NCBI RefSeq assembly: GCF_003265705.1
Contig: NW_020312904.1
Coordinates: forward strand, 1 to 64,000
Direction: 5' to 3'
DNA from: Callorhinus ursinus
Taxonomy: Eukaryota > Chordata > Mammalia > Carnivora > Otariidae
DNA length: 64,000 nucleotides
The notes below the pieces were generated by a model. The model did not search any database. It was not told where the DNA came from and worked only from the letters and a program-made list of their open reading frames with translations. Below, piece after piece: positions 10,401-20,500 of this stretch (position 1 is its first letter; the number at the start of each line of letters is the position of its first letter). A program made the position numbers and the translations under genes.

Positions 10401-13400
10401 CGACAGGCTCCTGACGCTAGTCCCCTGTGCCCACAGTGTGCAGTGAGATTGACCAGTGGCCAGCCCCTGTGCCTGGGCAGACCCTGAACCTGCCTGTTAT
10501 GGGAGTCGTCCTCCAGGTGAGGGCTGGCCGTCGGGGGAGGGAAGGCGCCAGGTTTACGGAGACACCCACGCCCATCTGGCAGCTACTCCCTTTTGCCCTC
10601 CAGGTTCACGTCCCGTCCAGGGTGGACAGGCCCGAGCACAGTCCTCCGAAGCAGTGTAGCCATGAGGTGGGGGCCCTGTTCCTGGGTCGGGGGTGCCACA
10701 CCTCCCACCTCCCCAGGCCTCCCTGCCCTCCCTAGGGGCCTGCCTGCATCTTGCTGTGGGGCTAGGTGCCCCCCACCCTCTCCAGTGCTGTGGGGGTGGG
10801 GAGCTGTGCAGGGCAGGGGCTATAGCCCCCAGGAGTCTCCTGGGGTGAGAGGTGCTGCTTGGGGCTTGCAGGGTGCCAGCCTTGCCCTCGGCCTGACCCC
10901 ACCCGCTCCTCCTCTCAGAACCTGCTGCCCGCCCCCGTGGTCCTCACCAGCGTCCATGAACTGGACCTGTTCAGGTGAGGCCTGTAGGCTGCTGCCTGTT
11001 GCCTGAGTAGGTGGTCAGGGGACCTGTGAGGTAAAGCCTGTGCAGGGTGGGGGCTGCCAGAGGGACTGCCTATCAGAAGTGAACCCTTGGCCAGCTCCGT
11101 GAGGGAGCGTTGTGCAGAAGAGAAGCCCAGGGCCCTGCTGCCTCTACCCAGAGGGCAGGAAGGTGTCAGAAGTCAGGTGCAGGGAAGGGAGCTGCTGCCT
11201 TGGGAGATACTCACTGCTCCTCTCCAGGAAAGTCTGTGAGGGAGCCAGGCTTCAGAGACCCAGCTGCCCTGTGCTGCCGGCTTATGCGTGGGGGTGCAGG
11301 GCCAGGTGCCCTAGGCACCCCCTCAGTATCTTCAGAGGTCCTCGCTGCTTTCCTCCAGGGCAGTGTTCACCTAGAGCTAGACCTGCCAGGGGCAGGGAGG
11401 GTCAGGGCTGGGAGCCCCCACCCCTGCTGACTGGAGGCTGGCACTAGGTGCTTCCAGCCTGTGCTGACCCATGTGCAGACTCTGTGGGAGCTCATGCTCC
11501 TCGGGGAGCCCCTGGTGGTCCTGGCACCCTCGCCCGCCATGTCCTCAGAGATGGTGCTGGCCTTAATCAGGTAGGCTGGGTGGCAGAGGGAGGGGGTCGG
11601 GGGCACCTGAGCGGCCCTGGCTCTACTTATAGCTCGGGCTGTGCCCCCGCCCCGCAGCTGTCTGCAGCCCCTCAAGTTCTGCTGTGACTACCGCCCCTAC
11701 TTCACCATCCATGACAGCGAGTTCAAGGAGTTCACCACGCGCACGCAGGCCCCGTAAGTGCCCTGTCCATGCCCCGTCCTCCACCTGGGCTCCACCACCC
11801 TGGGCCTGCCTCTGCCCCTTCTCTCTCTCTCTCTCTCTCTCTTCTCTCCTCTCTCTAGACCAAACGTGGTCCTGGGAGTCACAAACCCTTTCTTTATCAA
11901 AACACTCCAGCACTGGCCCCACATCCTCCGTGTTGGAGAGCCCAAGATGTCAGGTGAGGCTGGCCTGTCTTCTGCCCAGGGGACCTGGGGAGGTGGGGCC
12001 TGGAGGGCTCTGAGCCTGTGGCGGGTGGAGATGCGGCACTGAGGCCCAGCGCTGGGTGTGTTCTGTAGGGGATCTTCCTAAGCAGGTCAAGCTGAAAAAG
12101 CCCTCTAGGCTGAAGACCCTTGACACCAAGCCAGGTGTGTGCCCCTTGGGCCGGAACCCCTCCTCTCCTCCAGAACCCAGGCAGTGGGCTCTGAGTTCTC
12201 AGGGAACCTTCTCTGCTTCACCCGGTTGGAGGTGGGCATAGATGTGCAGTCCCAGCCAAAGGGGGTGGGGCTATAGGGGGAGGCCCTTCGGGACAGGGCC
12301 AGCTCTGCCCTCCTGCCAGGCCTCTACACCACGTACTCGGCCCACCTCCACCGGGACAAGGCACTGCTCAAGCGGCTGCTCAAGGTATAGGCTGGGGGAG
12401 GCCGGAGGCGGGGGTTGGGGGTGTGCTTGCTCTGTGTAAAGGGCTGCATTGGAGTTGAGCCCATGCCTCCCCTTCCCTTAGGGGCTGCAGAAGAAGAGGC
12501 CCTGGGACACACAGACAGCACTGCTGAGAAGGCACCTCCTGGAGCTCACGCAGAGCTTCATCATCCCCCTGGTGAGGCCCAGGGCAGGAGGGGGATGGGG
12601 GCAGAGGGCCATGGCCCCAGGCTCACTCCCCTCCCCCACCAGGAGCACTACATGGCCAGCCTCATGCCCCTGCAGAAGAGCATCACACCCTGGAAGGTGC
12701 GGGTCCAGGTGGCAGTCTGGGGAAGGCCTGGGAGGGAGGGAGGGAGGAGGTCATTGGGTGTGCAGGAGTCCCCAGGGTTCTAGGCTGTCCCCACACATGC
12801 CAGACATCCCTCATAGGACAGAAAAATGGGGGCCACACATGAGGGGCTCTGTCCCGGGAAGGGTGGGGGCTGTGGGTCCTCGTGTGGCTGAGGAGTGTGG
12901 CAAGGAAGGGTCCTGGCCAGCTGAGGGGCAGGGCTTGTGAGGTTGTGTCCCCCACCAACCTGGGCTCACCAGGCCCCTGTCTCAGACTCCTCCCCAGATC
13001 CGCCCTTTCCGCCAGGATGACTTCCTGCGTAGCCTGGAGCACGCAGGGCCCCAGCTCACCTGCATCCTCAAGGGCGACTGGCTGGGCCTCTACAGGTGGG
13101 TGGATGGCAGGTAGGGTCCTGAGGCTCCTGCAGTGGTTGGTGCAGACTGCCCTTGTACATGGGGCCACGGGGTCAGCCCACAGCTGCTGCATCTTGCCAC
13201 CCACAGGCGGTTTTTCAAATCCCCCCACTTTGACGGCTGGTACCGGCAGCGGCACAAAGAGATGGCCCAGAAGCTGGAGGCCTTGCACCTTGAGGCTATC
13301 TGTGAGGCGGTAAGGGGGAGCTGGGGCTGGGGGAGGAGCTGGGGGCATGCATGCCCAGAGCAGGGGCGGGGGGGGGGGCACAGGGGCAGAGTGAGGGCCT

Positions 13401-13712
13401 TGGTGGTGGATGGCTCCATCTTCTCCCCAGCAGAACATCGAGACTTGGATGAAGGACAAGTCTGAGGTGGAGGTCGTGGACCTGGTCCTGAAACTTCGGG
13501 AGAAGCTGGTGAGATGCCTCCTGGCCCTGTCCAGCCTCCACTAGCCAGATGTGGAGGTCGCCTGCCCCTGACCACCGCTGCCCCTGCAGGTGCAGGCACA
13601 GGGCCACCAGCTCCCCGTGAAGGAGGCAGCACTGCAGCGGGCACAGCTGCACATCGAGACCGTCATCGGCTCTTTGCCCAAGGACCTGCAGGCTGTCCTG
13701 TGCCCTCCCTAG
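3551..13712 (+). CDS. DENND6B: DENN domain-containing protein 6B
   Basis: DENND6 proteins are DENN-domain guanine-nucleotide exchange factors; the family acts on Rab14 in endosomal recycling. Coding exons: 3551-3712, 8343-8381, 8456-8498, 9093-9205, 9522-9602, 10232-10337, 10437-10516, 10604-10666, 10919-10974, 11448-11570, 11658-11753, 11859-11953, 12069-12134, 12320-12384, 12482-12571, 12643-12696, 12986-13095, 13207-13309, 13434-13508, 13590-13712. They sum to 1743 nt, giving 580 aa plus TAG; the human protein is about 585 aa. The start ATG has G at -3 and +4. An Ala/Arg-rich N-terminus is followed by [10 protein letters not shown], then typical blocks such as [14 protein letters not shown], FRFxPYFTIHD-like [15 protein letters not shown], and the C-terminal [16 protein letters not shown]. 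No signal peptide or membrane segment is seen. Exon 19 has a tandem acceptor (13430/13433) that would add one Gln. The gene appears intact. Confidence 0.95.
5056..5436 (+). mobile_element. L2 LINE 3' fragments
   Basis: Two decayed pieces (about 5056-5150 and 5306-5436) resemble the L2 3' end: a 'ttcattcgtccaataaa' start, then a 'ccctgccctccaggagttca' block typical of L2. They lie in DENND6B intron 1. No coding capacity remains. Confidence 0.55.
5822..5991 (+). mobile_element. Can-SINE, plus orientation
   Basis: Head 'ggggcgcctggatggctcag', the diagnostic 'catgatcccagggtcctg', a CT-rich body, and an A-rich tail containing 'aaataaaatcttt'. About 15 bases seem to be missing between the head and the 'gcctgcttctcc' body. 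It lies in DENND6B intron 1. Confidence 0.9.
6125..6337 (-). mobile_element. Can-SINE, minus orientation
   Basis: Reverse-oriented SINE: the T-rich tail 'gattttatttat' is at 6138-6150, a purine-rich body follows, and the complement of the tRNA-like head ('gccacccagacgcccc') ends at 6337. It is more diverged than the copy at 5822, so probably older. It lies in DENND6B intron 1. Confidence 0.85.
6350..7400. other. DENND6B intron 1, no feature recognised
   Basis: Single-copy-looking intronic sequence. Small ORFs on both strands lack splice context or any recognisable protein motif. I see nothing supportable here. Confidence 0.4.
7408..7534. repeat. 51-bp minisatellite, about 2.5 copies
   Basis: Tandem units start at 7408, 7459 and 7510, exactly 51 bp apart. 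Each opens GCTCCTGACCCCCTGTGGGC; the third stops after about 25 bases. Copies are almost identical. Because 51 is a multiple of three, an open frame runs through them, but there is no evidence it is translated. It lies in DENND6B intron 1. Confidence 0.95.
11821..11858 (+). repeat. (CT)n microsatellite forming a splice polypyrimidine tract
   Basis: A CT dinucleotide run ends in the TAG acceptor (g11858) of DENND6B exon 12. The microsatellite is therefore the polypyrimidine tract of this intron. Confidence 0.9.
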
Positions 13713-16240
13713 GACAGGGCCAAGGGGCAAGGTCCAGGGGCCTGGGTCTGGCCAAGCTTCCTTCTCCTCGGTGAGAGGTGGCCCCAGCCAGGCACGAGCT
13801 CCCGACCTGAGCTCCCCACAGCTGCTGTCTAGCCTTGGCCGTCCCCGTCGGCACCCGTGTTGTTTCAGCAGTAAAGGTGGCATTTGGAACCACAGCCTGG
13901 CCCCTGACTGTTGGATCACGTGCTGGCCAGAGCCTTACCTCCCCCTGGGTCCCACCTGCCTGCTGCAGGGCCCCAAGGCTGGGAGGCGGGGCTGGCTTGG
14001 AACCCTCCCTGCTCTGGGCACAGGGCCACCCGCCCCCTGTGGTGCCCACCTGCCCAAGCCCTGGGGCCCCAGGCCTTGTATTGGATGTGTCCTTTAGCCC
14101 CACTAGGCCGCCCAGCCCAAGACGGAAGGAGGCAGCTGTTAGGCGGACACCTCTTCTCACATGGCCAGCCAGCCGTCTGGCAGGGTGCGGGGGAACCAGG
14201 ATACTTGGCTGTTATGGTCATTGGCTGGGGTGGGGCAGAGGCCTGTTTGCGGGGCGGAGCTCTGCCCTGTAGCTTGTTGGGAGGCTGCCAGGAGGGTCTG
14301 GGGCATCGTCCTGGGTCTGACTCTTGGAGCACCCGGCCGGCCCCCTTCCGTGTACTCTGCCCAGTGCTGCTGCTTCTCTGACAGGCACTCGAGCTGCCTG
14401 CCTCCCGTGTGTCCATCCACCCCCTTGCGCAGCCGGAGGGGTTTGGGACTCTAGACTTACTGGAGGCCCTCAGCTGCAGCCCTCCATAGCTGCTGCAGCC
14501 TGGAGCAGCGGGCTCCTCTGCACGGAGCGGAAGGGCCCTCAAAGGTGCTAACCTACCCAGTGTGGCACGGTGCAGTGCTGGGCCTGGTGGAACCCAGTGG
14601 CTTAGCACAGGGTGACGGCATCGTCAGCCCGCGGGAGGGTGGGCGTGAGGTGCGAACCCAGCGTTGTGAGCCTTGCAGGTAAGTCTCCCGACCTCCAGCC
14701 CTCACCTCAGACCCCTCATCTGAGCCGCGAGGCTGTGTGGATGTCTGACTGGGCTCTGCCCCACGGGGCCTGAACGGGGCTCGGCCGTCTCCCTGAGTGC
14801 AGGCCCAGGGAGGTGCTGCCCCTTCTCCTGAGTGGCTGCTGAGGGAGTGCTCACTGGCCGCGGCTCTCCCTGCTCTGAGCTTGGCAGGGCCGCGGGGTGC
14901 GTGGCACGGCTCTCAGAAACACCGCTTTCGACTCATCCCCCTGACAGTGGCCTAGGACAGCCTGTCTGAACCCAGTGTGGGGCAGGGTCCGAGGGCATGG
15001 CTGTTAATGGAACAGAACAGAATAGTGCCCGACGGGCAGCGGACCCAGGTTTGCAGACAAAATCGGCTGGAGCTGGGGAGTAGGAGGCCCCATGGTGGCC
15101 CAAGATGCCGCTCTGGGCAGCCTGCCCTGGCTGGCTGGTGTGGAGGGGTGACCTCCTCACCCGGGATGTGGTCTTGAAGGGGGTCTGCAAAGATGCCAGC
15201 ACCTTTCTTGTGGCTGGCTGGTGCTCGCGTGTGCCTTCTAGGGCCGGGGCCAGTCCTAGGCCCCCCGAGCGCTATGGCTGCAAGGTGTGTGGGAGGCTTG
15301 GGAAGTTGACCTGGGTCCTGCTCACAACGGTGACCCCAGACATCACTCTAGCTTGTGCTTGAGTGTCCAAGCACTGGGCAGCCACTTCACGCGGTTTTCG
15401 GAGGTCTGCTGCAGGGAAGGGGCAGTGAGGGGGCCTCCTCCAAGCCACCAGGGACCTTGGCCACCATCAGTCCAGGATGGCCCAACCAGGTTCTCCCAAT
15501 TCCCTGAGTACCACCCCCCTGGGGATTTGAGGGCTGTGTTTTGGGCCCCATGGCTGTCCCTCACAGCAGTTCATCCTAAGGACCACTGTGGGCAGGAGCT
15601 CCGGGGAGGACTCCAGGCAGGGTGGGCAGCGCAGCCCGGGGTGGAGAACCCAAGGCTGAAGTGGAGAAGTGTGAGGGAGCACGTCTCCTGGAGTGCCTGG
15701 GGCCATGAAGGATCCCTCTTCCTCACGGCCTAACCTCTCTGCACAAAGGTGGCCTTGGGTGGGGGCTCTGTGGGAGCCTGGCATGAAGTCCTGCCGGCTC
15801 TGTTCTGTCCCCCACAAGCTCCCTTGTTCCCTCCTAGGATCAGGCCAGCTCTGGTTTGGCTGAGTTTCTGGCCCCCAGCAGGCCCCCAGCAGACAGTGAG
15901 GGGGAGAGGGCAGACAGATGAGGCCCTCCTGCCCCTGTCACCCGGATCAGAGCCCCAAGGGCAGGAGGGCCCCCAGAAGCAGGAGCCAGCTGGCCCAAGA
16001 GGGTGTTGTGCTTGGTCGCTGAGGCCTCTTGAGGTTGGAGGGGCTGTGTGCTTGTGGCCGTGGGGGACTTGTCAGCCACACCAGGGCCAGGAAGGACAGT
16101 CCTCACCCCCGTGCTTCCTGTGCTTTATTTAAACATTCCCTTTTAGTCTGGGATAGTGGCCTTCCCACATTTCTGGTATTAAAATATCCTTTAGTGATAA
16201 TGCCTCTTTTAACTTCCTTTTTTGATTAAAAAAAAAGTTG
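13713..16240 (+). other. DENND6B: Probable DENND6B 3'UTR and downstream flank
   Basis: No coding exon is seen after the TAG at 13710-13712. Two places could end the transcript: a weak AGTAAA at 13870-13875, or the AT-rich block at 16130-16240, which carries ATTAAA twice. The long form fits the short DENND6B to PLXNB2 spacing known in human. ORFs within it lack recognisable domains. Confidence 0.5.
16178..16230 (+). terminator. DENND6B: Candidate poly(A) signals for DENND6B
   Basis: ATTAAA hexamers at 16178-16183 and 16225-16230 lie in an AT-rich patch. The second is followed by an A run and then by 'gttggcgttcttgt', which could act as a GU-rich downstream element. ATTAAA is the commonest variant signal. 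This site is preferred over AGTAAA at 13870. Confidence 0.5.
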
Positions 16241-16859
16241 GCGTTCTTGTCAGACCCTGGCAGTTTTAGGGGTCCTCTGCAGTGGGGACTGGGTGGGCCT
16301 CTTGGTGTGACTGTGGTTCAGGGCTGCCGGAGGGAAGGTTTGGCCTGGTTGGTTGGGGGTGGCCAGCAGCTGAGATGTTGGGAGGACTGAAGGACATGCT
16401 CCTGATGCTCCTAAGGGCTTCCATCTGGTTGGAGTTCTTGATCACTGGGGGCAGGTCTCAGGGTGGAGGGGGCTGGAGGAAGTGAACAGTCTGGGTGGGG
16501 GGGGGGGCGGCGGCGTCCTGGTGTAGGAGTGCTGGTTAGGGTTTGGGAAACAGTCCCTTGTCTTCCCTGGGTCCCCAACTGCTGCTCACCCCACCCATCC
16601 TGTGTGACGGGAGACTGCAGGTGAGGGGCAGCAAGCGCTCACAGGACAGCTGGCCCCACGGGGAGGGTGCCCACCTCTTCTCAAGTCCAGGCACACAAAC
16701 CCCTGGTGCTGGTCCTGGGGGCGGCTCCCTCAAGGCCCTCTGGGAGGCAGCAGGCGCACCTCTAACCCTAAGAGGTTGGGGGGCTGAGGCTCCAGGGAAC
16801 TGGTCAGGGCGCAGCAGTCCCCGGCCCGCGGGGACAGCAGGGGATGCGGCAGGCCTGAA

Positions 16860-17520
16860 CCCAATCTGGTGGTGGCCGTGGTGCCCGATGGCGCCCGAAC
16901 CGCGAGGTGGCTGGGGCCGGGGTGGCTCGGGGCGCTCCCAGGCGGTGCCCGGCCCAGGGGCGCGCCCTGCCTGCCCGAGAACCTGGGCACGAACCCGGCC
17001 GAACCTATCCCGCGACGCGGTGGGCTGTGTGGCCGCGGGGCGCGGGGCGCGCCCTTCCCTCCTTCCCCTTTCCCCCTCCTCCCTCCCCGCCCCTCCCTCT
17101 CCTCCCTCTCCGTCCCTCCCTCCTCCTCCGCCTCCTCCCTCTCGCTCCTCTACCCCGCCCTCCCCCTCTCCCCGTCGGGGGCGGGGCCGCTGCTCCCGCG
17201 CGCTCCGGCCCCTCCTCGGCCACACAAAGGCCCGTCTCCATGGCAGCCGCGCGGGCCGGAGCGCAGCGCCGATCGCGGCCCGGGCGCCATCGAGCCTCGG
17301 CGGCGGACGTGCAGGTACCGCGGTGGGGGTACAGGGCCCACGGTGCGCCCGCGCGGGTCGGGGGGCTTCGCCGTCAGCGCCGCTCGGTCCCAGTCTGCGC
17401 GCTCTGAGCGCGGGGACCCGGGGCAGCTGCTGCTCCGCGGGCGGCGATCGGGCCTCGGCCGCAGTCCGTGTGCCCTCGGCTCTTCCAGGTGGCCGGCGAG
17501 GCCCGCGGCGCCGGGGCGGG
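16860..17520 (+). promoter_or_regulatory. PLXNB2: CpG island, inferred main PLXNB2 promoter
   Basis: CpG-dense block containing a long C/T-rich tract (about 17050-17170) and GC boxes. It lies 0.6-1.0 kb after the DENND6B 3' end and about 16 kb before the PLXNB2 start codon. Human PLXNB2 likewise has non-coding first exon(s) far upstream of the ATG. A candidate first-exon donor is CAG/GTACCG after 17314; an alternative is CAG/GTGGCC near 17489. Neither donor is strong, so the exon boundary is a guess. Confidence 0.55.
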
Positions 17521-20500
17521 TGGGGGGAGGTTCGGGCCTGGCCCGGCCGAGGGTCTCCAGCCCGGCGCAGCGCCCTCTGGACCGCTTGGACCCCTTCTGG
17601 TTCCTGATCGTCCCTCCCCGCCCATGCCTCCCACCTCTCCAGACACCGAGATCTGTGGGCAGGGCTGCAATTGTCCCTGTTGTGCAAGAGCTCGGGGGCC
17701 CCCACCCACCTGCCCCCAGCCCGGCAGCAGTTACAGGGTGGCTGAGCCCAGGCTTCCCCAGAGGGCTGGACCCGCAGTCAGGGCTTAGCAACCCTCCCCC
17801 TGCACACCCGCTGGGGCTCCTTGTAAGGACCACCCTGTGATCTCCCTGGTCTCTGCTTGGCTGGGTGTAGAAGGTGGGAGCAAGGGTTCCGGGGTGGGAC
17901 TAAGGGCAGCTAAGTCCCGGTGGCCCTGGGCCTGCCTTCTCCACAGGGCCTGCTAAGGCGGTTCCTGGTGTGCTTAATTGGCATAGTGTTTAGGTAGACA
18001 TCCTGGATTCCAGGTCTCAGAACTGTGTGGGTCTGGGGACATAGCTGGTGCCTGGGCCCTCCCCTCACCTTCTGTGACCCAACACCTCTGCATGCTTCCT
18101 CCAGGAAGCCCTCCTGGCTGGGCTCTTCCCACCCCTCTGTGCTCAGGCTTATTAGCAGATTTCTGGGGTCCCTGAACTCAAGAGCCCGGGAGCTTCCTGC
18201 CACGTCACTAAAGCTTCTCTTCCCAGCAACTTGGAAAGGGAAGGAAAGGGTCTGTGTCCACTGTGGCCTGTGGCAGTGGTCAGGACTGGGGGCGAAGCTG
18301 GGCCCCAAAGCTAGTGGAATATTTCAGGGCTTGGAGGGTTTTCTGGCCTGTGCCTGCCGCGGGGAGCTCCCTCATCCATGTCTGACTTAAGCTGGGCCCT
18401 GTTGGAGAGTGAGGGAGCAGGAGGGTGGAGGGGTGCAGCTTGACCCATGCCCAGATGTTAACGCTGGCCTGGCCTGGAGTTGCCACCTGAGAGTCTGAGA
18501 GTTGAACAGCTAGTGGGGAGGGCGTCCTCTGCTCTGAGGTGAGGGTCCCCAGGAGGGTAGGGTCAGCTTAGGCCCGGCTGAGCCTGCTGGGTACTTTTTG
18601 TGGCACGTCAGCTTTTAGGAATTCCCAGAGATTAATGAGGACAGACAGGTGGGCTCCACAGATCTGAGCCTCCCACCTCTTCCCAGCATACCTATGGAGT
18701 GGGGCGGGGGGCGCACCCCGGTCTACGGGGTGGGCCCCTCTGTGAGACCTGAGGTCTGGCCAGGGGTTCCCCCCCAGGGAGGGAGGGAAGTTACTGAGAA
18801 AAACAAGGGTTTGGAATGTGAGTCCCCCCTCCCCCGCCGGCTGCCTGCCAAGAAGGAATTATTTTGGATTATCCAGCCGTGTCCAGCCACCCAAGGGGGG
18901 GAGGCTGCAGCCCTGGGAGAGGGATCCACTTCCGGGGCTGAGGGTTGAGAGCACCAGGAGGAGGGACGGGCAAGTCTGGGCAGCTCCACCACCTCCCGAG
19001 GCTGCTTAGACCGGTTGGAGGCGGGGTGGGAGGGGATGCATCACCCTTGGGTTGGAGATTGTAGGCTGCCTTAGCCGGCCCTGCTAGCTAGCTTGGAGTG
19101 GACCCAGGCCCCTCCAAGGAAGGCCACAGGGTTGGAGGGGCCCTAGATTCTGTCCTCGGGGCTTGGGGGAGGGACCCAGCCAGGGGACCCCTTCAGCCCC
19201 AGAAGACTTAGCACTATGGCCTGAAGGCCTCTGAGGCTGCTCTCCATAGCCAGGTTCAGGGACACACCTTGGCGAGTTACTCACACCTGGTGCTTCCCAG
19301 GGATGACGGAGAGCAGGCAAGGGCGTGACTTAGATTGCTCAGGGTGAGGCACTGGGGTCTTCTCAGGCCGAACCTCAGGCCACCTTCCTGCACCCCCACA
19401 AGCCCCTTCTCTGACAGTCCAGCCCACAAGTGAGGGGTTCCCCAGGTGAAGAGATCAAAGCCATTAGTGGGTCCCTGCGAGGAGCTGTCTGGGACACTCC
19501 CTCTCCTGTGAGGGCTCCCTGGGTCTGTGCCTGAGTGTGCCCGCCAGCCATGTGCCCAGCAGCCCCCGTGGGGACCACATTGGAGACACAGAGCCGGCAG
19601 CTTGGGCGGAGTGCAGGAGACCCAGGGCCCTGGCCCTAGCCCAGGGGAGTGGAGCAGAAGAGATTGGATTGGACGGCACTGGGGTGGGCTGGCAACCTGG
19701 GGAGGGGTCCATATGGCATATGCCCATCTTCCCCAAGAGGGCACGGTTGCAGGCACTTGAGCCATCCCAGGACTGAGGCCACTCTGGGAACATGGCATCC
19801 TGTTTCCTGCCTCGGACCCACATCTTGGGCCCAGAGCCGAAGATCCCCCTGGGATGCTGGGTGTGGGCAGGGGTGCACTGGTGGGGAGAGGCTGTGGGTG
19901 CCAGCACCCTCCCCTGTGGCCCCTTCTCTGCTCTGGGTGGGGCCACACACGGGAGCCGTGCCTTCTGCCTCCGGGGGCTGTCTTGCTGTGAGTTGTCTCA
20001 GTCCCTGCTGCAGCAACAGGTACCCGGCAGGAGGCTGTGGCCTTGCTGGTGGGGGGAATAAGCTTTTCTTCCCTGTTGAGGAGACTCCTGTGTCCAGAGC
20101 CTGCCCTTGGACACAGGTTCGGGTAAGGCTAGGGGAGGAGGTGAGCGGGTCAGACCTGCCAGAACGCAAGCCCAGGTCTGGCCACTTGGCGGGGCTTTGG
20201 TGGTCCCCTGGCCATAACTTCTGAGATGGACCGGCTTCCTTGGGGGCTCCCTGGGGACTAGGCTCTAGCTGAGGGTGGGGGCTGGGCAGAGTCCCTCCTC
20301 CAGAGCCTAATGGGTGTTTGTGTTTGGGGTGGGGCTGTGGGGTGGGGTGGGGCCAGCCTGTAGCTAATTGTCTTTGGACTCAAATTACAGGCTGAGGGGG
20401 CGGGATCAGGGGCCTGTAATTGGCTGGCAGGGTGGGGGCAGCTCCAAGGGGCCGGGAGCTTCTCCTTTCTCCTGTGGTCCCTACACACCCTTCCCCTCCG

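Noticed and set aside
16536..17840. Large overlapping ORFs on both strands (up to 389 codons)
   Set aside because: Composition-driven frames in the inferred PLXNB2 CpG island. Residues are Arg/Gly/Pro-rich without motifs.
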